Origin: Annona cherimola
Taxonomy: Eukaryota > Streptophyta > Magnoliopsida > Magnoliales > Annonaceae
Direction: 5' to 3'
NCBI GenBank assembly: GCA_030490835.1
Contig: CM059971.1
Location: 45,184,012-45,248,011 of the forward strand
Length of the DNA: 64,000 nt
Shown: positions 33,411-46,343 of the stretch, in pieces
Numbering within the stretch: the first letter of the stretch is position 1
Layout: every line of letters starts with the position of its first letter
Program-made: the position numbers and the translations under genes
The notes under the pieces: model-generated
Database searches by the model: none
Seen by the model: the letters and a program-made list of their open reading frames with translations, nothing else
Told to the model about the DNA's origin: nothing

Positions 33411-34800
33411 CTATGAAAGAATAACATAATATTCACATAAATTTTATTTTCTTGCATTTATTTGGTTTTCTAACCTATTTTCATAAATAGTCATAACCAG
33501 CTTAACTTCCAAGTCGGGTATGCATATGCCACATACTTATGTATATCAATTCTTCATTATGCCACATATTTAATTCCCATATATTAATCGCAAATTTTGA
33601 GATTATCAATTCAGCAATGTATTTCACGTGTTTCCATCACATTTTAACATATTTTCACATTTTAATATTTCACATAATTCATTTATCATCTTATCATTCT
33701 CACTACTTCACATATGTACGTTTATCAACACCTATTTCATATATTTCTTAAAAATTTTCAAATTAACAATTTAGGTTCTAATTCAACATGATTATACACC
33801 ATAATTAGCACTTATTTAGTGCATTTTCACAAAAAAAATTTTAATCCACTAATTTCAAAGTTCCAACAACAGCAACTTCGATATCCGATTTCTATCTTTT
33901 AAACGTCTCTTTTAATACTCCATTTCTAAACAGATTTTTAACCACTTGATTCTAGCAACTAATCCCACTTTTCTTAACCTAAATTCAAGGTATTTTATCA
34001 TATTAAAATTCCATACATAGGTTATTTACAAAACAGCAACGTTATATATATATAGGGTACTCGTTTACACCATTTGGACGTCCACTTCACACTCCCTTTA
34101 AAAATCCGAATTTGGGCAATTCATGCAAGGTCCCTTTTTCACATCCAAAGTGACCTATATTTAGGTTATTTTACCCTACAATTCATCCATAATTTTTTTG
34201 AATCATTTCATGTATCATTTTCAACATTTAAACATGAATTTCGGGTCTTCAGAGTAATCCTAACTAACCTTACTTCTACACTTTATAAATCATGCTAAAT
34301 TTCATATATATTCAACATAAAATCATGAATTATCATGTGATTATATCCACTAAATAAAACAGCAATACTAAATACAAATTTCAGCAATTTTAGGCTAGTG
34401 TAGGAGCTCATACGTCACACTAAACACTCTCTACTTACATCTAACTCTTAGTTGCACTGCTTGTTAATAAATTCCCATTAAATTCCCTAATTAAAAGAAT
34501 CATAAATATTCCTTAAAGGATTCATTATGAATCATATTTACATCCCATAACTTGAGTTAGAAAAACTAATTTAAAAGCATTCAACTCATCATATACTTAC
34601 CTGTATAGAGAGCAAAACTTAATTCCACTTCTCAAGCAAGTTTCCTCCACTTAATTCCTCCTTTTCTTTATCTTTTTTCTTCATTTGTTTTTGGGTTTAA
34701 AAAGTGGGGAAAGAGGGGACGTGAGTTTCTGCTGAAAAGGGGAGCTCAAAAATGCAGAAAAGTTTCTAAGTACCCTTCATGCATATGGAGGTCCCTTACT

Positions 34801-34840
34801 CTTTATGCAATAGCTGAAAATTTCCAGCTAGTGGACCCCA
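34801..34840 (-). promoter_or_regulatory. Core-promoter-like module, C 3' LTR
   Basis: Minus strand GGGGTCCAC, AGCTGGAAATTTTCAGCT (18-bp near-perfect palindrome), then GCATAAAG in the TATA position. Confidence 0.5.
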
Positions 34841-36293
34841 CTTGCCACCTCATCATTGATCATTCCAATGAAATTCTATCTCCTTAGCTGACATGGCAAC
34901 TTGTGGACCATTTAAATTATTTTTTTCTTAATTATAAATTTGATAATTATCTAATGCATTTAAGCATCTCAAATCTATCCACCAAATCACGTCCACATTA
35001 GCTGCAGTTTTCCATTTTTTTCAACGAATTTTGCAGCTTTTTAAATGAAAATTTATATTCCCTAATCCCTAGGCTAATTATTCATGCATTTAGTAATTTT
35101 TTAAAAATTAAAAAATCACTTTTATAGCTGTTTGAACGGTCCATATTTTTCTGATCCATTTTGCTGCCTGTACACGTCCCCCATTTTCAGCAGCTTATCT
35201 TATCATTATTAATTATGTTGCAGCTTTATTTAATTATTCATTTAATTAACTAGTATTTTAGCTCATTTAGGGTCATTTCAGAGTAATTAAAAAATTATAA
35301 AATATGCATAAGGCTGCTAAACCGTCCAGCTCATCAAGGAGACATTTTGCTGTCCATTTTTCTTTTTCTATTCAACGGTCCAGATATGCCCCTTTTAAAT
35401 TCGAATTTTTACTTTAATTTAATGCATTTTTATACTCATTAACTCATCGTTCACTTTGGGTATTTATTTTATTAAAAAATATTTCACAAAATGCAATTGT
35501 AGGGCTGTTTGGACGTTCCTAGCTGCCACATCTTCCATGCCCTTTTTGAATTATTAAATTATGAATTTAATTATGAGATAATTGCAGGGATTTTCTATTT
35601 ATTATTAATTCAAAAAATACCCTACAAATTACCCCCTCTTGACACCTCAAATTTTTCTTTATTCATTTGATTATTTTACTCATTTTTAACATCAATGTTA
35701 TTCACTTTTTGGTTTGAAAAGTCAAAATTACTAATCATAATTTCGTGAAAGCTTAATACCATAATCATTTGCATGATCAAATCCTTCCATAACATTGAGC
35801 TCATAATTTTAGCCGTTCATCTCAAATTTCATCTCAATCCAATCTTTCTAGCTCAAGTTATGATCATTTTAAGTTTTGAACGGTGATGATCAATTATCCT
35901 CAAAATTTTCATAATATAATTTTCCCATGTGATTAAGCACAAAATTATGTGATTTATCCTAAATTTTCACCTTAATTTGTCTTAAGGTCATCAAACTATG
36001 AATTTTTTAATATTTTCTCAACTTGGCTCTATAATTAGCCTCCTTATCTCCATTAATCACCTTATTAAATTTAATTAAAATTATGGCATGCTAATATTTA
36101 TCCATCCTTATTATGATATTTCAATCATATTAAAGCACATTACCTTCAATTGTTAAATTTAAACAACATTTACACAAATGACCTAACTCCAAAAAAATCT
36201 TAAAATCATAAATAGTTCAATTATGAATACATTATTCATACATAAATCATTCAATGGCATTTACGTGATTTCTACTAGAATTAGGGTTTCGCA

Positions 36294-36304
36294 ATCCTCC
36301 CCCC
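36294..36304 (-). other. Element C polypurine tract
   Basis: The minus strand reads AGGGGGGAGGAT directly before the 3' LTR and only a few bases from the end of pol. Confidence 0.8.
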
Positions 36305-39300
36305 TTATAATAGGTTTCGTCCCGAAACCGTCAATTCTTTAAATAACTGGGGGTATTTCCTTTCTACTTCTTCTTTTAATTCCCATGTAGCTTCACCTTC
36401 AGAATATCGGTTCCATTGAATCGTCACATATTTTATTTCTCTATTCTGAAGCTTCTGTATCTTATGATCCAAAATTCTAATGGGTCTTTTCTCATAATTC
36501 AAATGATCTTGGATTGGTAGGTTTTCTGCTGCTAGTACATGGGTCGGATCTGCTACATATTTCCTAAGCATGGAAATATGAAAAACATTGTGTACTAAGG
36601 CTAGTGCCGGAGGTAAAGCAATCCTATAAGCTAATTTTCCAATCTTCTCCAACACTTCAAATGGTCCAATATATCTGGGATTTATCTTTCCTCTTTTTCC
36701 AAATCTTGTAACTCCTTTGAATGGCGTGACCTTTATAAACACATGCTCACCAACTTGGATATTCAGATCTTTTCTTTTACAATCTGTGTAACTCTTTTGC
36801 CGACTTTGGGCTATGAGTATACACTGGCGAATAACCTGTATTTTGTTTTCCATTCTCTGAGACAAATCTAGGGCAAACTTCCTTTCTCCAACTTCATCCT
36901 AGTTCAACGGCGTTCGACATCGCCGTCCATACAATGCCTCAAATGCAACCATTTGAATACTAACCTGATAGCTGTTATTATATGGAAATTCAGCTATAGA
37001 TACATATTCATCTCATGAACCACCAAATTCCAACTTGCACATACAAAGCATATTCTCGATGATCTGATTAACTTGCTCTGTCTGCCCATCTGTTTGGGGA
37101 TGAAAAGCGGTACTGAACTTGAGTTGGGTGCCTAGGGTTTCGTGCAAACTTTTCCAAAATCAAGATGCGAATGTCGTGTCTCAATCGGAAACTATTGATT
37201 TAGGCACTCCATGAAGTTGTACTATCTCCTTATAGTAGACATTGGCTAATCTTTTAGCTGTGTATGTCCTCTTTATTGGTTATAAAATGAGCAACTTTCG
37301 ACAATCGGTCAACTATTACCCATATAGAATCATTCCCAATCTGAGTCTTAGGCAGTCCTTCAATAAAATCCATGGCAATATCATCCCATTTCTACTCAGG
37401 AATTTCCAAAGACTGTAATTTTCCAGATACCTTTTGGTGATCAGCTTTTACCCTTTGGCAAGTTAGACATTTGGCTGCATATTCAGCGATCTCTCTTTTC
37501 ATATTATTCCACCAATATGCTTTCTTGAGATCCTGATACATCTTAGTGCCTCCTGGATGAATGGAAAATGGTGAAAAATGCGCCTCCTTAAGAATTTGCT
37601 CCTTCAACTCAGCTGTATTAGGTATACATAGAGGGCCTTTGTACCGATATATACCTTGCTTATCAACAGAAAATTCAGTCAATCCTTTCTTCTTCATTTT
37701 CTCTACATGTGTATGTAGGTCTGTATCCTTTTTCTGTGTAGTTTTAATTTGCTCAAACAATAATGATTGTATGTACATTTGTGAAACCTTGCTTGAACTC
37801 CAAGGGGACATACAATCAATTCTAACTGTCTTATTTCCTGAAGTAATCCTTCCTGTTTTGTGATAAGATGCGTCATGCTGACATTTCTGCTCAATGCTTT
37901 GGCTACTACGTTTGCCTTACCTGGATGATATAGTATCTCTAAATCATAATCCTTTAATAATTCGAGCCATCTCCTTTGTCTCATGTTGAACTCCTTTTGT
38001 GTGAAAATATACTTTAGGCTCTTATGATCTGTATAAATTTCACATTTAGTACCATACAGGTAATGTCTCCATATTTTTAATGCAAACACCACTGCTACTA
38101 ATTCTAAATCATGAGTGGGGTAGCTTACCTCATTGGGATTCAACTGTCATGACGCATAAGCTATCACCTTTCTTCTCTGCATCAATACACAACCCAAACC
38201 CTTTCTTGAAGCATCACTATATACCATAAAACCCTTATTCCCTTCAGGTAGGGCTAGAATAGATGCTTCCACTAACCGCTGCTTTAATTCCTGAAAACTG
38301 CGCTCACATTCCTCAGAACATATATACCTGACTCCGTTGCGAGTCAATTTTGTTAATGGAGTTGATAACTAAGAAAATCCTTCAACAAACCTTCTTTAAT
38401 ACCTTGCTAAGCCAAGAAAACTTTGAATTTTTGTAGTCGTTGTCAGCCTTTGCTACTTCATGATTGCCTCAATCTTTTGAGGATAAACTTGAATCCCTTT
38501 TTCTGATATTATTTGACCCAGAAATCCTACTTGTTTCAACCAAAATTCACATTTTTTTAGCTTAGCATATAGTTTCTCTCTTCTCAGCCTTTCCAACACC
38601 TTTCGCAAATGAAGTTCATGTTCTTTTTCTGTTTTAGAGTAAATCAAGACATTATCGATAAATACCACCACAAATTGATCAAGATAGTCCCAAAATACCC
38701 TATTCATCATATCCATGAATACAGCAGGGGCATTAGTGAGCCCAAATGGCATCACTAAAAATTCATAGTGTCCATACCTAGTTCGAAAAGCTAATTTGTG
38801 AATATCGGTAGGACATATTCTTAACTGATTATACCTCGACTGTAAATCAATTTTAGAGAAAGTGGTAGCTCCTTGCAATTGATCAAACAAATCATCAATC
38901 TTGGGCAATGGGTATTTATTCTTCACTGTGACTTTATTTAATTCCCTATAATCAATACACAACCTCAAACTACCATCCTTTTTTCCTCACAAATAATACC
39001 AGAGCTCCCTAGGGTGATACACTAGGTCTGATAAAACCTTTATCTAACAGCTCCTATATTTGCATTTTCAGCTCATTCATTTCAGTTGGTGCCATTCTGT
39101 ATGGAGTCTTTGATATCAAAGCTGTACCTGGTATGATATCAATAGTCATATCCATTTCTCTTTGTGAAGGTAACGTGGTCAATTCCTTTGGGAATATATC
39201 AGGAAATTATCTAACCACAGGAATTTGATTTATTTCTATCTTTGTACCTTTCTCCACATTAACTGATACCAGATAAGCTTGGCACCTTTGGCGGCTCATT

Positions 39301-39720
39301 TTGACTGTTTTCATGGACGATGTTAATATCGTAGAATTTTCAGTTTGTCTTAGCTTTCCAATGGCTATCTCTTTTTCTAGGGCCATTCCCAACTGTACCT
39401 TCTTATTTTTATAATCAATCGTCGCCCCCACTGACTCAGGCAATCCATACCTAATATGACATTGAATTTCGTCATAGGTAATAGGATCAAGTTGGCTTCT
39501 AAAATCAACGATCCTATCCTAATTGGGCATGTTTTGCATACTTGGCAACTACTAGCTAATCTATACACAGGGGATTCCACATGGATTATCTCATTAGTTT
39601 CCTCTACCGGTAGTGTGCATGGGTGGCCACAAATTGGCATGTTATGAATGAGTGACTAGCACCAGAATCAAACAAAGCAACTGCTGAATTTCGTAAAATG
39701 TAAACCATACCTGTGACCAC
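36305..39720 (-). pseudogene. Element C pol (PR-RT-RH-INT-chromodomain, broken)
   Basis: Protease ALFDSGASHSFI at about 39640-39690 (DSG codons 39661-39669) and FNVILGMD. RT 38968-38453: [15 protein letters not shown], and the active box FIDN where the family has FIDD (Asn codon 38651-38653), a catalytic loss. RNase H: SDAS near 38190-38230, [10 protein letters not shown], and VVAKALSRN with Lys (37898-37900) in place of the expected Asp. Integrase: zinc site HFSPFSIHPGG...CLTCQR (37450-37620), core with MDFI.GLPK near 37350 and SIVSD followed by a TGA near 37190, HPQTDGQ near 37085. Several TGG to TAG/TGA changes. Chromodomain-like tail with EGEATWE and YPQLF at 36560-36340. Confidence 0.9.
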
Positions 39721-39729
39721 CTTCTCTTC

Positions 39730-41081
39730 TTATTCCTGAGACTCAGTCCAAGTCAAAATATGCACATGTACCAGATTCGTGGTAGTTCCCTGCTTATTCG
39801 CTGTTCTAGGTAGCCTGAGCTGCGCGGGTGTTCCACGTCCTTGTGAAGTTTGTGCCTTATTAGGACAATTCGGAGCGATATGTCCTGTTTGGTCACAAAG
39901 ATAACATTTAATGACCTTTACTTCACCCATTCTGCATTCCTTGGCTATATGGCCTGCTTGCCCACATTTATAGCACCGGTTTGATCTTTTTAAACGCTCG
40001 CCTGCATGTCGCCTTTGACATTTTTTGCAGAAAGGCGGAAGTTTCTTCTTTGGGGCTTCTTTCCCTTTTCTCACATTTCCTTTCTTACCCCTTTCTTATC
40101 CCAATTCAGTTTCCTTTGTTCCAAAACTGAACATTTTTTATCCAAATCTTAGTTCCTGTGTTCTTAACGCCTCAATTTCCAATGTTCTTGCCCTCTCAAG
40201 ACATGAAGCATAATCCTTAATTAGCAAAGATGCGAGACTTTCTCTGAGGTATGACCTTAGCCCTTGCTGGAATCTTAGTGCCTTATTGTCTGGCATATTA
40301 GCAATCCATGACACATACCTAACTAGGGCATTGAACTTAATAGCATATTCAGTGACAGACATTCTTCACTGATAAAGCCTTTCAAATTTGATCACTTTCT
40401 GACTTTGTAACCCAATGGGGAGGTATTCCTTATTGAACTCCTCAACAAATGTTGGCCAAGACACTTCTTCTGGTCGTGGCATTGTGACCAACATCGTTTC
40501 CCACCATTCATGCGCATCTTTAATCAATAAGTGTGTGGCGCGCAATACTTTCTGGCGATCATTACATGGAGAGATTCTAAATAATTTCTTGATCTCCGTT
40601 ATCCATTGCTCAGCCTGTACCGGATCGGGTTCTCCTGAAAATTTTGGGGGTCGCTGAGCCAAGAATGCATTAATCGCCTTTCTATCAGCTTCCATTAGTT
40701 GATTTTCATCTTCTGTGGGTACTATCGTGGATTCGGGCCAGCCATCAGAATGGCTCTATCTCTATCAGTACTGCCCAATTGAGCCTATTGTGTCCTTTCC
40801 CACAAACTTTGGATAATATCTGTGGTTTGTGCTGCCCAATCGCAAGTAGCCTGCTGCATCGCTTCCCTTTCTTCTATGAGCCGAGCCTGTCTTGACTCAT
40901 ATCCTTCTCCTATATTTTGTTCTAGACTTACATTTTCTCCTCTTTGTTGAGTTCTTGAACTTTCACTACTGGGTTTTCGCCTATTTGGTCTACTAGTCTC
41001 TCCAACCTCGTGTTGGTTGGGGACCTCTTGAGCAATTTCCTTTCCTTTATTTGTTCTCCTTCTTGATCTTGTTTCCACCAT
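39730..41081 (-). pseudogene. Element C gag (broken)
   Basis: Start MVETRSRRRTNKGK at 41081. The N-terminal part carries QATCDWAAQ (shared with the E and D remnants), then the gypsy gag domain at 40695-40366 (FSGEPDPVQAEQWI; LLIKDAHEWWE; FNKEYLP) and MSVTEYAIKFNAL at 40362-40138. Two CCHC knuckles, CYKCGQAGHIAKEC (about 39985-39940) and CYLCDQTGHIAPNC (about 39910-39870). Stops near 40785, 40365 and 40137. It likely ran on into protease as one polyprotein. Confidence 0.88.
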
Positions 41082-41395
41082 AATGCTTTTCTGAATATGT
41101 AAAAGCACATAATCTTTCATTTATAATTAGGGTTAAATCATCATATACGTATTATCAGTAAAAAATTAGAAATCAATTTGCACATTCATCATCATAAACA
41201 TTCATAACCATTCATATTCACGACATCTCATATTATTTACATTAGCAAACGTATATTATCATACATTCCTTAAACCCTAGTACATCACGCCATATGTTAC
41301 ATACATCACACTTATATATATATATGTACATCACATCATAACAAAGTCTCCTGATCTCATAATTATACATATTGAAGTTCATAAAAGCAAAGAAA

Positions 41396-42195
41396 ACTCA
41401 TCGTTCGCTAGGTTCCTCTGTGATAGTACTAGTATCTGACCAGGCGTGATTGTTCTCTCCTCCACCATCATTATCATCATTACTGCTATTACTGCTGCTT
41501 TCACTTTCATTATCTTCTTCTTCCTCATTTACCATTGGTTCAAGATATCGTAATGGTCTCCAAGTGAAAACAAATTACCCGTGCTTCCATCTACATGGAT
41601 CATAACCTCTCCAGGACGAGGAATAGGTTCAGGTGGCTCTATAAACCCTCGAGCAAGACCCTCTTCTATAAAAGGAACCATTTCTTTCTCTCTCTATCGA
41701 ATACTCTCCCAACTCTTTCCATATTGAAATTGAAGATATCTACCTTCAAATTTATACCAAGGTCCTAAATTAGGTGGTTCAAGTGCTAGAGTACTTTACC
41801 AAAACCGCTGCAGATCCTGAGGAGATATATAGTCTGTGGGAGTTCGAGGAAACCCTAAAAATCTAGGGCGATAGACTGGTAGAACCTCAGCTCTAGGAGC
41901 CCTACTGCTATACTCCACAATATTTGGCCTTTGCTGGTACCTGTCCTGCAGATGAGGTGGAAGATTCCTAGGAGAGAAACCTGGAGGTACGGGTGAAAAA
42001 GAATTTGCATCCTGTTGTGACTCTAACCACTTTTTAACACCTTCTTCAATTTTTCATTTCTTTTCTTCTTCCATTTCCTTCCTGTTGTGACTCTAACCAC
42101 TTTTTAACACCTTCTTCAATTTTTCATTTCTTTTCTTCTTCCATTTCCTTCCTTAACTCTTCTTCACTCATAACTCATTTTCCCTTATCGGCCAT
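41396..42195 (-). pseudogene. Element C: extra ORF between PBS and gag (unrecognised)
   Basis: Start ATG at 42195 (MADKGK, then a stop). Homologous along its length to 9413-8655 of E: acidic/basic N-terminus, KKWLESQQ, a proline-rich segment, SRAPRAEV, TDYISPQDLQ, YKFEGRYLQF, SWESIR, a PRPGEV segment and an acidic tail. The region holds several stops and a 70-bp tandem duplication (42011-42080 and 42081-42150). No domain recognised. Conserved position and sequence in two separate insertions argue that it is a real gene of this element family. Confidence 0.55.
42011..42150. repeat. 70-bp tandem duplication in the C pre-gag ORF
   Basis: Two adjacent copies of a 70-bp unit starting CCTGTTGTGACTCTAACC. 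70 is not a multiple of three, so the duplication itself shifts the frame. E lacks it. Confidence 0.92.
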
Positions 42196-42317
42196 CTGTT
42201 CACATATATAACTATATTAGTTATACACTAGAAATAGCACCTTGCACATCTTTTGCAATACATTATCATATATCATTCATACATGATAATGACCTATACA
42301 ATCCTCGTAAAGTCATA

Positions 42318-42334
42318 TATATATATATATCATG
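42318..42334. repeat. AT microsatellite in the C leader
   Basis: Run of AT repeats between the pre-gag ORF and the PBS. A similar short run lies at 41316-41330. Confidence 0.7.
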
Positions 42335-42380
42335 TCCAAACATCAAACTTAGACTTTTGCACGCCTATTTATCAGTCCAT

Positions 42381-42392
42381 GCTCTGATACCA
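42381..42392 (-). other. Primer binding site of element C
   Basis: Minus strand TGGTATCAGAGC, perfect initiator-Met tRNA complement, 5 bp from the LTR at 42398. Confidence 0.92.
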
Positions 42393-42397
42393 AGCTC

Positions 42398-44558
42398 TGT
42401 GGCACCCCAACCCGAGTGTCACATCCTGAGCCTTACCTCGGGATCGTTATTGACTAATAAACGTGATCAGGATTGTTGCCCTGTCACACGGCGGGTTTTT
42501 AACGAATATTTATTCAATTTAATATATTTTTATTGCAATTCATTTCCTCATAAATTACATCTCATGCATAACTAGGTCATTTCCAACCAGTCATCATATA
42601 GCAAAGCATGTTGTTCAAAAAGAAAAAAAAATTATATTCTCTTAAATCAAATGTCACAGCATGTATTAAATAAAGTCATCAACATAAAACATCAACATAA
42701 TTACATTCATTCAACATGAGTTTTTCTATATCATGGAACTACTAATGTTTTTCCCTTGCTTTAATGATATTTTCTTTACTCCTTTGCTAAGTCACTTCTT
42801 TCACCTATCTATGAGTTTGGAAAACAAAAATGTGAGATGTACACTTAATAAGCAAACTTTATACGAATTTTCAAACAAAACATTTCCAAAGGTAATCCTT
42901 TTCAACAAAAATGTTTCTCTCCATTTAGTAGAGACACTTATCAAGTGATCAACTACCTGCGGAGCAGAAAATTTTATTTGTAATCATTATCGAAAGCAAC
43001 ATTATTCCCCCTCGGGGATATGTAATGATAATGTGATGAATGCAATTTATCCCTTAGGATGGAGGCTAGCTAGGCGACCATCCGTCCTTATCTTCTCCCA
43101 TCTAGGGAGGTGCCGTCGGCCCTTAACCTATTTTAGCGACTCGGCTACACCAAAGGGGAACAATCGGTCCACTTATTCCTTTAAGGTGAACCTTATGCAT
43201 TGTACACATGAATTTATCCATGTCATGCTGGCAAGATTTTTCACACATAATGTCATCGAACAGAAATTTTCATAAATTAAAAAGCAGTTATATAAATCAA
43301 TTTTCAATACATAGTGAACTAAGGAATGACCATCCTTAAAGATTTAGAAATAAATTTCAAATAAATTTTGATAAATCAATAAAAGTAATTAAACCTCATT
43401 TGCAATTATTTCAGAGTAATTTAAGAAATAAAAATTCATTTAAAAAAACTTTGCTTGCTTACCTTGTCCGTGAGAGCTTTCCGGATCGACTTTTTCCCTA
43501 CCTTTGCCTATGAAAGAATAACATAATATTCACATAAATTTTATTTGCTTGCATTTAATTGGTTTTCCAACCCATTTTCATAAATAGTCATAACCAGCTT
43601 AACTTCCAAGTCGGGTATGCATACGCCACATACTTATGTATATCAATTCTTCATTATACCACATATTTAATTCCCATATATTAATCTCAAATTTTGAGTT
43701 ATCAATTCAAAAATGTATTTCACGTGTTTCCACCCCATTTTAACATATTTTTGCATTTTAATATTTCACATAATTCATTTATCATCTTATCATTCTCACT
43801 ACACATACGTACATTTATCAACACCTATTTCATATATTTCTTAAAATTTTACAAATTAACAATTTAGATTATAATTCAACATGATTATACACCATAATTA
43901 GCACTTATTTAGTGCATTTTCACAAAAAAAAATTTAATCCACTCTTCCGACAACAGCAACTTCGATATCCGATTTCTATCTTTTAAACGTCTCTTTTAAT
44001 ACTCCATTTCTAAAATGATTTTTAACCACTTGATTCCAGCAACTAATCCCACTTTTCTTTACTTAAATTCAAGGTATTTTCTCATATTAAAATTCCATAT
44101 ATAAGTTATCAGCAAAACAACAACGTTATATATATATAGGGTACTCGTTTACACCATTTGGAAGTCCACTTCACACTCCCTTTAAAAATCCGAATTTGGG
44201 CAGTTCATGCAAGGTCTCTTTTTCACATCCAAAGTGTCATATATTTTGGGTATTTTACCCTACAATTCATCCATAATTTATTTGAATCATTTCATGTATC
44301 ATTTTCAACATTTAAATAAGAATTTCGGGCCTTAAGAGTAATCCTAACTAACCTTCCTTCTACACTTTATAAATCATGCTAAATTTCATATATATTCAAC
44401 ATCAAATCATGATTTATCATGTGATTATATCCACTAAATAAAACAGCAATACTAAATGCAAATTTTAGCAAGTTTAGGCTAGTGTAGGAGCTTATACGTC
44501 ACACTAAACACTCTCTACTTACATCTAACTCTTAGTTACACTTCTTGCTCATAAATTC
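42398..44558 (-). repeat. Element C 5' LTR, inner part
   Basis: TGTGGCACCCC start. Contains the last acceptor (AG at 42806-42805), GC-rich block 43058-43192 and mini-exon 43507-43463. Interrupted by D at 44559. The final AATTC (44554-44558) is D's target duplication, repeated at 60679-60683. Confidence 0.9.
43463..43507 (-). other. Predicted leader mini-exon, C 5' LTR (45 nt)
   Basis: Minus strand TTTCATAG acceptor, GCAAAGG start, GTAAGCAAGC donor. A one-base length difference from the 3' copy, with both splice edges kept. Confidence 0.45.
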
Positions 44559-45258
44559 TGTGGCGCCCCGAACCGAGACGTCACTTCCTTACCTCAAGAT
44601 CTATCGATTGGTAAATGTGAATCAGGATTGTTGCCCTGATCATGCGGCGGGTTCTTAATTGGAATATGTCCAAAAAAAATTTCGATTATTCATCTGTCAT
44701 CATTCATAATCTTTACATGACAATCATCATACATTGTGACATTTCACTTGTAATAAAATTCATCATTTCACTCAAAACATCTTTACATGCCTGTCATTAT
44801 ACACTGAATTATTGTATAAATCACACTTTCATACATTCAATCATTAATTTACATGGAACTTAGAACTCTAGCTAAGTTCGGATATACATAAACACCTAGC
44901 ATCTTTACCTGCCTTTCTGCAGTGAAAGATTCCTTGACTTAAGCATCACATTTTACATACATACATCCATATTTTCAACCATTGAATCATATATAGAACT
45001 TAATATTCTCATTAAGTTCACATACACATTAGCTTACCTTAGCATATTCATGCTTTTCCATTCCTCATAGCCTTCAAGGCTATCATCATGTACCTTCCTC
45101 CACGTCTTAGGTTTGCAACCTTTTGAGTTTCCTCGGCACCTGTCTAAGGGTTGGGAAAACAAAACGTGAGTGACAACTCAGTAAGCAAGCATTTTATCTT
45201 TAGGGCAAGACTTCTTGAAAATATTTTTCATAAACATCGGGAATACCTTGTTCCATGA

Positions 45259-45811
45259 GGACATGTATATGTCCTAAAAAAACATCATGAAATTCCGTAT
45301 TCCTCAGGACAATTTTATGTCCTTGAACGTTTTCATAAAGCATTCATTCTTAACATCATTTACAAGCCACACCTGGGCTTGTTTAGGCAAAACATATACA
45401 TTTTACCTTTCATGATGAGTTCCCTTAAATCTTATATAAACATTTTTAATGTTCATAACCATTACATGAAATCAATCGGTTACCAGTGGACATTTTACAT
45501 CCAAAACAACATAAATACTTAGGCACAGGAGACATCTCATGTCTCAAAACATCATTAACATAAACCATCATGAAATTCTTTAGCCAAGAGACATTTTATG
45601 TCTCATAACATCATTCACATAAGCGATCATAAAATCCTTTAGCCAAGAGACATTTCATGTCTCAAAACATCATTCACATAAGCCATTATAAAATCAAGAG
45701 ACATTTCATGTCTCAAAACATCTTTTACATAACCTTATTGGCAATGGACATTCATATGTCCTTAAACATCAATCACATAAGCCTTTCTCGGCAAAGGACA
45801 TTTTTATGTCC
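45259..45811 (-). repeat. Ladder of eight GACAT/ATGTC palindromes, D 3' LTR
   Basis: Sixteen- or seventeen-bp palindromes at 45259, 45307, 45529, 45588, 45647, 45698, 45746 and 45796, of forms GGACAT-N4-ATGTCC and GAGACATN(3)ATGTCTC (the copy at 45307 has one arm mismatch). The last six are spaced 48-59 bp. Repeated in the other LTR at about 53848-54402. Only two are present in F. All lie in predicted intron 2. Confidence 0.85.
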
Positions 45812-46136
45812 AAAAATATTTTTTATTTAGGCTCTCTTACAAATGAACATAAATCCTTTTCATAATTCCCCGTCTTGGGGGCTTGTTTATAGCAAACAAA
45901 GAAAACAAAATACGTAAACCATTTTCATAAATGCATTTGCATAAACACATTTCCTTAAGTTCTTGTTATTTACACTTTTGTGTAAAACACTCTTTCTTTT
46001 AGGGTAACCATTTCATAAAAAATCCCTTTAGGATACTTTCATAAAATCATATTTTCATTACCCAATCTTTGGGCTTTTCAGAAATAAAACATAAGCAAAT
46101 GCATTTCTCTCCATCCAGTAGTGACACTTAGCAAGT

Positions 46137-46320
46137 GATCATGCTACCTTTTGGAAGAGAATCCTTAACAACACGCTAGCCCAGCGGCTGTTTATTTATC
46201 CTGCTCCCATCTCAAGGAGGGCACCGCTGGCACTCTTGCCATCCCTTACCGACTTGGCCTTATGTAGAGTGGGCCCCGGTCATCCCAACCGTGCTCTACA
46301 ACCAGCCTATTCCTTGTACC
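46137..46320 (-). promoter_or_regulatory. GC-rich conserved block, D 3' LTR
   Basis: Contains CTCCCATCTCAAGGAG, GCACCGCTGGCA, GACTTGGCC and GTGGGCCCCGG. Counterpart of 7100-7290 in F (reverse complement) and of 54727-54910 in D's other LTR. Confidence 0.45.
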
Positions 46321-46343
46321 GGTGCACCATACGTTATCCTGAC

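Larger units (their letters stand above)
32316..36293 (-). repeat. Element C 3' LTR
   Basis: TGTGGCGCCCC to GGGTTTCGCA (family end TTTCACA). On the minus strand it holds: TGGGGTCCAC at 34831-34840, near-palindrome 34812-34829, TATA-like GCATAAAG at 34801-34808, donor GTAAGTAT (34600 down to 34593), mini-exon 33410-33365, GC-rich block 33095-32960, and last acceptor AG at 32709-32708. No gene; the 60-75 codon plus-strand frames are antisense chance frames. Confidence 0.9.

Noticed and set aside
42300..42400. tRNA gene near the TGGTATCAGAGC sites
   Set aside because: Only the 12-base primer-binding complement is present, next to LTRs. No cloverleaf is found.
45259..45811. CRISPR-like array of short repeats with about 50-bp spacing
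   Set aside because: The units are palindromes inside a plant retrotransposon LTR and are duplicated in the second LTR. Spacing is irregular at one step, spacers are shared between copies and there are no cas genes.
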